A stretch of 64,000 bases of DNA from Dinoroseobacter sp965279125. GTDB taxonomy: Bacteria; Pseudomonadota; Alphaproteobacteria; Rhodobacterales; Rhodobacteraceae. The notes below the pieces were generated by a model that was given only the letters and a program-made list of their open reading frames with translations, was not told where the DNA came from and did no database searches. Below, piece after piece: positions 1 to 7,912 of the stretch. A program made the position numbers and the translations under genes. Location: NCBI GenBank assembly GCA_965279125.1, contig CBDIHL010000037.1, forward strand, positions 62,001 to 126,000. The letters run 5' to 3'. Position 1 is the first letter of the stretch. The number at the start of each line of letters is the position of its first letter.

Positions 1-156
1 GTGCAGGGTTGAGGCTAAATAGGCCAGCCAAAGGAACCGCATGACCTACGCAATCGCGCTCTCTGGAAGCCGTCCTCAGGGCGGGTTTCTTCAGTCGGCC
101 ATCCAGAATGGTTCAAGGCCGCTTTCGCGGCGGAGAACTCTAAACATCTGTTCAAA

Positions 157-666
157 ATGTTTCAGGGCGAAGCGTTCGGCACCCTTGATGAGGATTGGCT
201 GCCAAAGTGTTGGATTGTCGAGAAGGCGCGCCCGGTCATGCCAGACATGTTCTGGGGGTCATGCGGAATGATGATCGTCTCGGATGCCTACCATGATATC
301 ATCGAGGACCTCGACCCCGACCTTCACCAGATGTGGCCGCTGGATTTGCGGCGCAAACGCAAAGGCTCCTTTCCGGGGCGTTGGTACGGCCTCAACATTC
401 GGGGGCGCGCGGAGGCGATCCAGATCGAAGGCAGCGACGTTCGCCTTCATCTCGGATCTGAGCAACTGGGCCTGCCAGACAGGTATATTCTCAGGGATAG
501 CTTCAAAGTGACTGTCGCAAAGTCCGCATTGCCCGACGCGCATCTTTGGTGGGATCATGCGCTGCACCCCACCAGCCCGACCATTTTGTGCTCTGACAAC
601 CTCCGCGATGCGGTTGTTGCGGCGGGGCTGAAACCCATCCCCTTTGTGAAGTCGAAAGAGGTTTGA
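157..666 (+). CDS. Imm11-like (DUF1629) domain protein, 5' end doubtful
   Basis: This 169-residue product resembles the imm11/DUF1629 family, which is often found as immunity-type proteins in polymorphic toxin settings. The family-like core runs from about residue 33 (FWGSCGMMIVSDAYHDIIE) through the HQMWPLDL segment to the CSDNLRDAVVAAGL tail. The frame is open upstream to a stop at 16-18 and reads protein-like, but it has no ATG, GTG or TTG before 157, and ATG 157 has no visible Shine-Dalgarno. A different frame begins with an ATG at 41. The gene may have lost its start through an indel. No toxin partner lies in the window. Family assignment is by eye and moderate; cellular role unknown. 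Confidence 0.55.
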   Translation: MFQGEAFGTLDEDWLPKCWIVEKARPVMPDMFWGSCGMMIVSDAYHDIIEDLDPDLHQMWPLDLRRKRKGSFPGRWYGLNIRGRAEAIQIEGSDVRLHLGSEQLGLPDRYILRDSFKVTVAKSALPDAHLWWDHALHPTSPTILCSDNLRDAVVAAGLKPIPFVKSKEV

Positions 667-1016
667 GGGGCGCATATCTTTGTCTGACCCTAGACCGCCC
701 ACGCACACCAAACCCGAGCGCGGGGGCACTGCCCCGCCTCGTTGGTCAGCGTCTCAGACGAAGGTCGATGCAGCGTAAAGTTAAGATTGGCGGCCGCCAG
801 AACGGACGAACCTCGTGCCCCCGTCGCCTGGGGACGTTTGAGACCGGGTGCCACCCCAGCCAAGCCGACTATTCCAAACCGGGGTCGCCCCCGCCGAGAA
901 TGTCCTATGCCACGGGGTGCTAGACCCGCTTGGTTAACCGGGCTCGTGTTTAGGCCAGCTGGATTAAGGCCGCGTTAAGCAAGCGTTCGGTGGGGGGCGA
1001 GCCCGGCAGATCCAGC
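667..1016. other. Intergenic region with a diverged repeat copy
   Basis: No convincing gene is seen here; the short frames lack ribosome-binding sites and family resemblance. The only structure found is copy A of a roughly 52-bp diverged direct repeat at 928-980, whose other copy is at 2114-2165. Confidence 0.5.
928..980 (+). repeat. Diverged direct repeat, copy A
   Basis: This segment starts with gcttggttaaccg and carries cgtgtttagg and attaaggccgcgtt. It aligns by eye along its full length with 2114-2165, with scattered substitutions. On the minus strand it lies just after the frameshifted SIMPL gene, so it is probably part of the same old duplication. Confidence 0.55.
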
Positions 1017-1767
1017 CTACTGATCTATCGCCCAAGTCACATAAACCTCGGCTTTGAACTGAACATTTCCACGAGAAAGGCGTACCGATGGCAAGCCCGG
1101 GTCAGCAAAGTATAGATCTACCTCAAGCACGGTCGGGAGATTCTCGCGCGGCCCCAGAAGCGTCTCCACCTCGTCGGCAATCGACAAGATTGGACCCAGC
1201 TTTGCGCCGAGCGCCAAGGTGTACTGTTCTGCTTCCACCAAGACTTGGCGCGCGGCCTGCTCGCGGGCCAGAGCGATCAGCGGATCTGGATAAGCCACAC
1301 CGAAAGTCAGCCCTTCAAAATCATTGGCCCCGCCAGCGACAACTGCTCGGATCAGGCTGCCCAGCGCATCCAAATCTCGCGCGATAACGCTTAGGACATT
1401 GGACACCTCAACGCCTAGGAACTCCCGCTCGCGACGCCCATTTTCAAGCACTTGGGTCTGAAATTGTCGCTCGATCGATAGGTTAGAGGTCCCACGATCC
1501 TCGGGTGCCTACGCCTGCTGCATCCAGCACCTCCATAATCGCGGCCATCCGGGTCGAGTTCTCGTCCAGCGCATCGGCGGTGCTCTGCGCCAAGGTCACG
1601 ACCCCAAAGCGCAAGGTGGCTTGATCAGGGATGGCGCTGACGATGCCTTTGCCGCTCATGGTGACGGTGCCGGTGCGCGCGGGGTTATGGTCTTCGGCGA
1701 GACTTGGCGACGAGACCGCGAAAGCCAGAAGGAGGACGAGGCGATGGATCAATGAGAGGCCTTTCAT
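1017..1767 (-). pseudogene. Frameshifted SIMPL (DUF541) paralogue
   Basis: The N-terminal part (start at 1767, MKGLSLIHRL, then a signal peptide ending near SPSLA) and the C-terminal part (ending YVTWAIDQ) lie in different frames. Together they align along the intact SIMPL protein at 2744-3478. The first frame stops at 1483 after VGTRGSWDL. Removing one of the two C bases at 1499-1500 joins the frames and restores RDRGTSNLSIERQ, which matches RDRQTSGLSINPV in the paralogue. SIMPL proteins are periplasmic or envelope proteins of poorly defined role. It is either a recent pseudogene or a sequencing indel. Confidence 0.8.
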
Positions 1768-1942
1768 GCGAGGATCGACCCGATCAGGCTGACGCATGAC
1801 CAAGCCTATTGCAACGGGCATGGCGGGCTAAACCCCTGCCTACTTTGGCCGACAGGACATAATACTGGCATGCTGTAACGCAAAACAGTCCGCGCGTTTC
1901 ACCCCGCCTGGAGGCGGCCAATCCTCAACAAGGGGTTAAGAT

Positions 1943-2039
1943 GCCTAACTTTCTTAGGGTTGTGTGGATATGTGGGGAAAACGAGCACTCACCCTTCCAC
2001 ATGTTGTGGTTTTCCCACCTTCCCCTAACATTGTTAGGC
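1943..2039. repeat. Paired-palindrome element, copy 1
   Basis: The ends are two near-palindromes, CCTAACTTTCTTAGGG at 1944-1959 and CCTAACATTGTTAGG at 2024-2038. Inside are GTGGGGAAAAC and, inverted, GTTTTCCCAC, which could extend the fold. The 23 bases at 1943-1965 recur exactly, on the other strand, at 6064-6086. Confidence 0.7.
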
Positions 2040-2090
2040 AAGTGCCGTCCTGAAGCCCAAAAAGACCCCGCCGCGCGGCCGCAGTGTGGC

Positions 2091-2108
2091 GGGATAAATC
2101 CCGCCCTC
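2091..2108. repeat. REP-like palindrome GGCGGGATAAATCCCGCC
   Basis: This is an 18-bp inverted repeat of the type scattered between genes in many alphaproteobacteria. Related, less perfect copies lie at about 1819-1835 and 2723-2740, next to the two SIMPL genes and the methyltransferase. Confidence 0.5.
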
Positions 2109-2113
2109 CTCAA

Positions 2114-2165
2114 GCTTGGTCAACCGACGCCGTGTTTAGGCGCGCGGAATTAAGACCGCGTTCAC
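2114..2165 (+). repeat. Diverged direct repeat, copy B
   Basis: This copy starts gcttggtcaaccg and matches 928-980 along its length. It overlaps the last bases of the methyltransferase gene, on whose 3' side it lies. Confidence 0.55.
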
Positions 2166-2725
2166 TCTGCGGTCGGTGTGGGGGCGGCGTGCAACACGCT
2201 CCACTCCCACTCCACCCCTAGGGCAGCATTGCCCGCCTGTTGGGAGGGGGCCGTTTGCGACGACACCACCGCCAGCCCCGCGTCCCGGACAAGTGTCGCG
2301 TCCAAGCCGCAATGCATGTCAGGTGCGTTCTTGGCCGACAGGATCACTGTTCCGCCTGGTGCCAAAAGATCGGCCAATCGCTGCAAGCTCGCCCCCCGCG
2401 TCGCCTCCGGCACAAGATGCCAAACAGCGCTGAGCAGGATCAGATCAAACGGACCGCGCAGCCCTGCCAAATCCGGCAACGCGGCCTCGACCCAATGCGC
2501 GGCCCCTGCCAGCTTTTGCCCATGGGCGCGCAAGTCCGGGTCCGGCTCGGCGCAGGTCACGTCATGGCCTTGGCGCAACATCCAAACCGCATCGCGCCCG
2601 GCCCCTGCGCCCACATCCAGAATCCGCGCGGGGCGTTTGGGAAATGCGTCACGCACGGGCGCAAAGAGCACCTCAGGGTCAATTGCCAACCAGCGGGCGA
2701 CCCTCTGAGCGGATGTGCCTGACAT
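2162..2725 (-). CDS. Class I SAM-dependent methyltransferase
   Basis: The 187-residue protein is a small Rossmann-fold methyltransferase. SAM-binding motif I is ILDVGAGAGRDA at about residues 35-46, followed by an acidic strand end (CAEPDP) and the motif-IV-like segment FDLILLSAVWHLV near residue 95. The substrate cannot be read from sequence. It lies downstream of the intact SIMPL gene on the same strand with an 18-bp gap, so co-transcription is likely. The start at 2725 has no strong ribosome-binding site but is the first in-frame ATG and gives a normal N-terminus. Confidence 0.8.
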   Translation of the reverse strand: MSGTSAQRVARWLAIDPEVLFAPVRDAFPKRPARILDVGAGAGRDAVWMLRQGHDVTCAEPDPDLRAHGQKLAGAAHWVEAALPDLAGLRGPFDLILLSAVWHLVPEATRGASLQRLADLLAPGGTVILSAKNAPDMHCGLDATLVRDAGLAVVSSQTAPSQQAGNAALGVEWEWSVLHAAPTPTAE

Positions 2726-2743
2726 GGCGGTCTAAATCCCGCG

Positions 2744-3478
2744 CTACTGATCCAGCTCCCATACGATCGAAATCTGCGCGCTGAACGAGACTTCGCCTCC
2801 CGCAATCGGCACCGGTGCGGCATCCGCCACCATCGCCATCGCGGCCTCCGCGCGCATCATGATCGGGCGTACGCCACCGCTCTCGCTTACCGTCACGATC
2901 CGGCCCAATTCGACGCCCAGCGCGTCGGCATAAAGCGCGCCCTTACGCATAACATCGGCCACCGCGGCACGGCGGGCTTCGTCTTCAAGCGCGGTCGAAT
3001 TCTCCACCCCAAAGCTCAACCCCTGAAAATTGTTCGCTCCGTCGCGCACCACCGCATCGAGCACGGCGCCCAGATTGTCCAGATTGCGCACCCGCACCGT
3101 CACGTTGTTGGACACGGTGTAGCCCACGATCTTCGGTGGTGGCGGATTGTTGCCGCGTTGACGCTCCCAGACCGGGTTGATCGACAGACCGCTGGTTTGG
3201 CGATCCCGCCCTTCTATCCCGGCGTCATCAAGCACACCAAAAACCCGCGTCAGGCGCGTTGTATTTTCGGTCAAAGCCTCTGCCGCGGTTTCGCCTTGGG
3301 TCACGACGCCTAGCGTGAGTGTCGCTTGGTCAGGTGCTGCGCTTACGCTGCCTTGCCCATTTAGGGTAATCGTGCCTGCGGTGCTGGTCGTCTGCGCGAC
3401 GCTCGCCAGAGGGGCGGCGATGAGGACGGCGCCCAGAAGGGCGCTCACTAGGGTCAATCGTGTCGAAACTCGGATCAT
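2744..3478 (-). CDS. SIMPL (DUF541) domain protein, exported
   Basis: The 244-residue protein has a signal peptide (MIRVSTRLTLVSALLGAVL, cleavage near SVAQ), then a full SIMPL domain with the typical GQGSVSAAPDQATLTLGVVT opening and a C-terminal sheet ending VSFSAQISIVWELDQ. The family includes E. coli YggE; roles in envelope or oxidative stress have been proposed but are not settled. The start at 3478 is preferred over 3493 because GGAGGAG lies six bases upstream of it. A frameshifted paralogue is at 1017-1767. Confidence 0.85.
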   Translation of the reverse strand: MIRVSTRLTLVSALLGAVLIAAPLASVAQTTSTAGTITLNGQGSVSAAPDQATLTLGVVTQGETAAEALTENTTRLTRVFGVLDDAGIEGRDRQTSGLSINPVWERQRGNNPPPPKIVGYTVSNNVTVRVRNLDNLGAVLDAVVRDGANNFQGLSFGVENSTALEDEARRAAVADVMRKGALYADALGVELGRIVTVSESGGVRPIMMRAEAAMAMVADAAPVPIAGGEVSFSAQISIVWELDQ

Positions 3479-3614
3479 ATCATACTCCTCCATCGCTCAA
3501 ATGTAGGGATCAAGGTTGCGCGAAACAATCGCGGTTTCACTTTCCCTTTTCCAGCGAGACGGTTACATATTGTGTCGGACGGGCCCGAAGGGGTCCACAT
3601 GTGATGGTGTGCCT

Positions 3615-5942
3615 ATGAAGCCGAGCTTCGCGCTCAATCTCAGTCACGATGGAATCGGCCTTCTGCACAGGGGACGCGGCGGTTGGCTGCGTGTGGGCGA
3701 TGTGGCCCTCGATGATCCTGAGATGACCGACCGCATGGCATGGCTGCGCAAGACCGCTGCCAGCCTCGCCACAGGCGGTGTAACCACCAAGCTGATCCTG
3801 CCCAATTCCGAGATTCTCTACGACGAGGTGCCCGCTCCCGGCTCCACCGAGGCCGAGCGTGAAGCGCAGGTCAAGGCAGGTCTCGAGGGACGCACACCCT
3901 ATGCCGTCGCGGATCTGGCCTATGATTATGTCGTCACCGACGGGGTGGCCCGCGTCGTCGTCGTGGCCCGTGAGACCTTGGAAGAGGCAGAGGCGTTTGC
4001 GACCGAGCACCGCTTTAACCCGGTCTCCTTCGTCGCCATGCCCCCCGAGGATGCGCCCGAGGGCTGGTTTCCTGGCGAGCCCTTGTTTGGCACCACGCGT
4101 GCGTCGCAAAGCCTGCTCGATCCCGAAGACCCGCTAGAGCGTGAGAACGAAGCCGTACGCATTGTCGGCCACGCCAAAGCAGCAGAAGTGACAAGCGATG
4201 CCCCGATGGTGGAGGTGTCTGAAACGCAATCGGCCAGTGAGATCGCGGCGCAAGATGCGGCGAAGGCGGAGGCAGCACAGATCGCCGCTGCAGTTGCCGC
4301 CTCTCAGCCAGATCCTGAACCTGCTGCGCCCGAGCCGCCCGAGGCTTCAGAGCCACCAGAGACTGCGGCGATCCCGTCCTTTGGATCGCGCAGGACCGGT
4401 GCCGCGCGCGCGCCTCTGCCAGCGACCGATGGAGCGTCAAGTGCCCCGAGCCGTTTGGGCAATCGTAGCACCCGGATCGCTTTCGTCCCCAAGAGCGACG
4501 CTGAAAAGGAGGTTGCGGCGGCACGCCCAGCCCCCACTCCGCCAACTGTTGCGCCCGCCGCCCCGCGTAAAGTTGCGACGCCGGTGCCTGCGCCCCGCAA
4601 GGCCAGCGCGAGCACACAAGTGATCACCCAGCGCGGTGAGCCAAAAGAAATCCCGACACTTATAGACGATCTGGCCCCAGCAGGATTGGCAGCCGCCGAT
4701 ACGCTGTTTGCAAAGCCGCCACAGGCCCGCAAGACATTGTCGCTGGGCCTTATGATTACAGGCGGTTTGCTGATCCTTCTGCTGGTTGTGGCCATCATCG
4801 CGATGTTGTTTTTCCCCGGCGCAGACGAGGCCTCCGACACCTTGGCTCCCGAGGCCACCGCGCCAATCGTGCAGGCTTCGGTGCCCGCACCAGAGGCGGA
4901 GCAGGATCAGGATATCGACGGTGAAACGGCTGCTGTGGATCCGGTTGTGCCCCTCGCGCCTGTTGGCCCCACCTTACTGGAAGCAGAAGCCACCTATGCA
5001 GAGACCGGGATCTGGCAGCGCGCACCTGACATGCCCGAGCAAACCGATATCAGCAACGATCAGGGGATATTCCTATCAGCCCTCGATGCCGAGGCCAGCT
5101 TTGGCGATGCGGTGGCCTTGCCAGACTACCTGATCGGGCGGGATTTGCGGCCCGTCACGCCGCTGCCGCCGATTGGCCCGGGGCAGGTATTCGAGCTGGA
5201 CGAAAACGGCCTTGTCGTCGTGACGACGGAAGGTGCCGTGAACCCCGAAGGCGTGCGGATCACGCTTGGGCGCCCTGCCTTGGTGCCCCCAAGCCGCCCT
5301 GCGGAGGCCGGGGCTGCGCAGATCGCCGTGGATGAGGCCGCTGCTGCAGAGGCCAATTCCGCGCTGGCCCTTCTGCGCCCGCGCGAGCGTCCGGGCGATG
5401 CGGATGAGATCATCGAACGCGCGCGCTTTGGCGGCTTTACCATCGCCGAGCTTGAAGCCAAGAAGCCACGCCCGCGCCCTGAATCCGAGCAAGCCTTGGC
5501 CGCAGCCGAAGCCTTGGCGGATGCCGGGGAAAGTGGCGAGACTGAGATATCGCCCCTCGCCGTGGCCAGTTCGCGCAGCCCGGTTCTGCGCCCGAGCAAC
5601 ATCGCAGATTTGGTCGCTTCCGCCCGCGCCGCACAGCCTGCGCCAACGCCCGTGGCCGCCGCCGCGATTGCACGCGCCGCCCCGAGTATCCCAACGACCG
5701 CATCGGTCGCGCGCCAAGCGACCTTGCAAAACGCGATATCGCTACGTCGGGTCAGCTTGATCGGGGTCTACGGGTCAGCCTCCACGCGCCGTGCGTTGGT
5801 GCGCTTGTCATCAGGCCGGATCGTGCCGGTAGAGGTCGGTGAGCGGCTCGACGGGGGGCGTGTTGCCGCGATTGGCGAGAATGCCATTCAATATGTCAAG
5901 AATGGGCGCAACGTGACGCTCAGGCTGCCGACGGGGGGCTGA
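3615..5942 (+). CDS. Large inner-membrane protein, GspL-like front and PilP/GspC-like tail
   Basis: The 775-residue protein seems to have three parts. Residues 1 to about 150 (start MKPSFALNLSHDGIGLLHR) contain TKLILPNSEILYDEVPAP and resemble the cytoplasmic actin-like part of GspL/PilM proteins. A long Ala/Pro/Glu-rich linker leads to one membrane segment at about 374-402 (GLMITGGLLILLLVVAIIA). After a second disordered stretch, the last 70 residues (VSLIGVYGSASTRRALVRL to LRLPTGG) resemble the HR/PilP domain of type II secretion or type IV pilus platforms. No pilus or secretion genes are nearby. Start 3615 is chosen because upstream residues read as noise. Fold assignments are inference. 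Confidence 0.6.
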   Translation: MKPSFALNLSHDGIGLLHRGRGGWLRVGDVALDDPEMTDRMAWLRKTAASLATGGVTTKLILPNSEILYDEVPAPGSTEAEREAQVKAGLEGRTPYAVADLAYDYVVTDGVARVVVVARETLEEAEAFATEHRFNPVSFVAMPPEDAPEGWFPGEPLFGTTRASQSLLDPEDPLERENEAVRIVGHAKAAEVTSDAPMVEVSETQSASEIAAQDAAKAEAAQIAAAVAASQPDPEPAAPEPPEASEPPETAAIPSFGSRRTGAARAPLPATDGASSAPSRLGNRSTRIAFVPKSDAEKEVAAARPAPTPPTVAPAAPRKVATPVPAPRKASASTQVITQRGEPKEIPTLIDDLAPAGLAAADTLFAKPPQARKTLSLGLMITGGLLILLLVVAIIAMLFFPGADEASDTLAPEATAPIVQASVPAPEAEQDQDIDGETAAVDPVVPLAPVGPTLLEAEATYAETGIWQRAPDMPEQTDISNDQGIFLSALDAEASFGDAVALPDYLIGRDLRPVTPLPPIGPGQVFELDENGLVVVTTEGAVNPEGVRITLGRPALVPPSRPAEAGAAQIAVDEAAAAEANSALALLRPRERPGDADEIIERARFGGFTIAELEAKKPRPRPESEQALAAAEALADAGESGETEISPLAVASSRSPVLRPSNIADLVASARAAQPAPTPVAAAAIARAAPSIPTTASVARQATLQNAISLRRVSLIGVYGSASTRRALVRLSSGRIVPVEVGERLDGGRVAAIGENAIQYVKNGRNVTLRLPTGG

Positions 5943-5989
5943 GAGGGACTGGAGTTGGGCGGCTTTAAAGCTGTACCTGAGATACAGAT

Positions 5990-6086
5990 CCCTAACAAAA
6001 TTAGGGAACACGGCGATCAAACAATATCCGGACCGATTTTGGCACCTCAACTACCATATCTCGACACAACCCTAAGAAAGTTAGGC
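5990..6086. repeat. Paired-palindrome element, copy 2
   Basis: The ends are CCCTAACAAAATTAGGG at 5990-6006 and CCCTAAGAAAGTTAGGC at 6070-6086. The 23 bases at 6064-6086 are the exact reverse complement of 1943-1965. The element lies between two convergent genes (the large membrane protein and hpd), in a 244-bp gap that holds no gene. Confidence 0.7.
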
Positions 6087-6186
6087 GCGTAATTATTCGC
6101 ATTGGTTGAATTCACCACCTAACCCACTTGTAAACGCTGGCAAAAGAGCGTGCCACACCCCCCGCCAATCCTTACCACGCTACGCC

Positions 6187-7281
6187 TTATGTCTCCGCGA
6201 GCACACCACGCTCGATCTGATCCTGCTCGATGCTCTCGAACAACGCCTTGAAGTTACCTTCCCCGAACCCATCATCGCCTTTGCGCTGGATGAACTCGAA
6301 GAAAATCGGGCCGACGCAGGTTTTCGAGAAGATTTGCAACAAGATGCGCGTCTCCCCCCCCCCAACAACGCCTTCGCCGTCGATTAGGATGCCATGGCGT
6401 GCCATCTCGTCCAGCGGCTCTTCATGCCCGGTCACGCGGGTTTTCGACAACTCGTAGTAAGTCATCGGGGGCTTGGGCATGAACGTCACACCACGTTCGG
6501 CAATCTCATCGACAGCGGCATAGATATCCCGCGCACCCACCGCGATATGCTGGATGCCCTCCCCATTATAGCGCTTCAAATACTCGACGATCTGGCCCTT
6601 TTCGCCCCGATCCTCGTTAATGGGGATACGGATGCGACCGCAAGGCGAGGTCAGCGCCCGGCTGAGCAGCCCGGTGAACTTGCCTTCGATATCAAAAAAC
6701 CGGATCTCGCGGAAGTTGAACAGATCGCCGTAGAAGCGGAACCACGTGTCCATATTGCCCTTATGAACGTTATGGGTGAGATGATCGAGATAGTGAAACC
6801 CGACGCCTTCGGGATGCGCCGCTGCGATCCAGTTGAAATCGGTGTTATAGGGGTTCGTCTCATAATACTGATCGGTGAAATAGATCAGCGAACCGCCAAT
6901 GCCCTTGATCGCAGGCCAAGAAAGCGTTTTATCGTCGCCTTCATAGGGTTCCGCCCCTTTCGCAACCGCATGGTCAAACGCATGCTGTGCATCAACCACG
7001 CGCCACGCCATCGAGGGTGCGCAGGGGCCGTGCTGTGCCACGAACTTCATCCCATAGCTGCCCGGCTCGGCGTTCAGAACGTAAGTGATATCCCCCTGCT
7101 GCCACAACTCGACCGCCTTCGTCTTATGCGTCGCGGTATGGACATAGCCCATCCGGGTGAACAGCGCGCGCAGATCGTCCGGCGCCTCGCTCGCGAACTC
7201 GACAAACTCGAACCCGTCGGTGCCTGCGGGATTTTGCGAGCTGATCGTGGCTTTGGGGGCGTCGTGGGGAAAGGGTCCCAT
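6187..7281 (-). CDS. hpd: 4-hydroxyphenylpyruvate dioxygenase
   Basis: The enzyme converts 4-hydroxyphenylpyruvate to homogentisate in tyrosine breakdown, using Fe(II) and O2. The 364-residue length is normal. The two-histidine, one-glutamate iron site is visible in FHYLDHLTHNVHKGN (about residue 160), EGIQHIAVGARDIY, and IFFEFIQRKGDDGFGEGNF near the C-terminus. The start at 7281 follows AGGAG by eight bases; upstream in-frame codons in the control region are rejected. It is divergent from an Lrp-family regulator, which probably controls it. No homogentisate dioxygenase gene is in the window. Confidence 0.95.
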   Translation of the reverse strand: MGPFPHDAPKATISSQNPAGTDGFEFVEFASEAPDDLRALFTRMGYVHTATHKTKAVELWQQGDITYVLNAEPGSYGMKFVAQHGPCAPSMAWRVVDAQHAFDHAVAKGAEPYEGDDKTLSWPAIKGIGGSLIYFTDQYYETNPYNTDFNWIAAAHPEGVGFHYLDHLTHNVHKGNMDTWFRFYGDLFNFREIRFFDIEGKFTGLLSRALTSPCGRIRIPINEDRGEKGQIVEYLKRYNGEGIQHIAVGARDIYAAVDEIAERGVTFMPKPPMTYYELSKTRVTGHEEPLDEMARHGILIDGEGVVGGGETRILLQIFSKTCVGPIFFEFIQRKGDDGFGEGNFKALFESIEQDQIERGVLAET

Positions 7282-7299
7282 AAGAAAGTCTCCTGCGCG

Positions 7300-7430
7300 A
7301 GGGGATGATGCGTATTTCATAAGCATAGCGCGCATGTTTTGCGGGATTTGCGCATACTTCAGCACCAGAACTAAAAAATATGCGCATTTTTCGCGTATCT
7401 CTAGATTTTCACGCTCAGAATGCGCATGAT
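7300..7430. promoter_or_regulatory. hpd/lrp divergent control region with TGCGCAT repeats
   Basis: At least four copies of a GCGCAT core (as GCGCATG, TGCGCATA, ATGCGCATTT and ATGCGCATGA) occur in the 155 bases between the two divergent starts. Repeated short sites are what a multimeric Lrp/AsnC protein would bind, so these are likely operators for the adjacent regulator. Confidence 0.5.
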
Positions 7431-7436
7431 CGCTCT

Positions 7437-7895
7437 ATGGCACTCGACTCAACCGATATTCGTCTGCTCGCAGCTCTGCAACACAACGCACATCTGACGG
7501 CGCAGGAGTTGGGCGAGGCGTTGAACCTGTCCTCCAGCCAAGCTGGGCGACGGCGTCAGAGGCTGGAGGGCGAAGGCTACATCACCGGATACGCCGCGCG
7601 TTTGCGCCCCGATCGACTGGGCTTAACCGTGCAAGCCTTCGTGCAGGTGCAGATGGCGCGCCATGGCCCTGATGCATCCGCGACATTCAAGCGGTTGGTA
7701 GATACGCAAGCCGCGATTACAAGCGTCTGGACCCTGACGGGGGACGCGGATTACCTGCTGCGCGTCTATACTGCGGACCTCGCAGCCCTAAACGATTTGA
7801 TCCAGAACGTGCTTCTGCCCCATCCTGGGATTGCACGCGTTCAAAGCCAGATCGTCATGGATCAGTTGAAAGCCGACGCGCCCTTGCCCGTCTAG
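7437..7895 (+). CDS. Lrp/AsnC family transcriptional regulator
   Basis: The 152-residue protein has an N-terminal helix-turn-helix (residues about 4-60: DSTDIRLLAALQHNAHLTAQ, then SSSQAGRRRQRLEGEG) and a C-terminal RAM effector domain with VWTLTGDADYLLRVYT. The start at 7437 (MALDSTDIRLL) matches the family; earlier in-frame codons lie in the control region. It is divergent from hpd and is the probable amino-acid-responsive regulator of aromatic amino-acid breakdown; ligand not known. Confidence 0.9.
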   Translation: MALDSTDIRLLAALQHNAHLTAQELGEALNLSSSQAGRRRQRLEGEGYITGYAARLRPDRLGLTVQAFVQVQMARHGPDASATFKRLVDTQAAITSVWTLTGDADYLLRVYTADLAALNDLIQNVLLPHPGIARVQSQIVMDQLKADAPLPV

Positions 7896-7912
7896 AAAGG
7901 CCCCCTGCCCCG

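Larger units (their letters stand above)
1768..2161. other. Intergenic region with repeats, no gene
   Basis: No credible coding sequence was found. The stretch contains a paired-palindrome element (1943-2039), REP-like GCGGG-TAAA-CCCGC motifs near 1819-1835 and 2091-2108, and copy B of the diverged repeat at its end (2114-2165). Confidence 0.6.
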
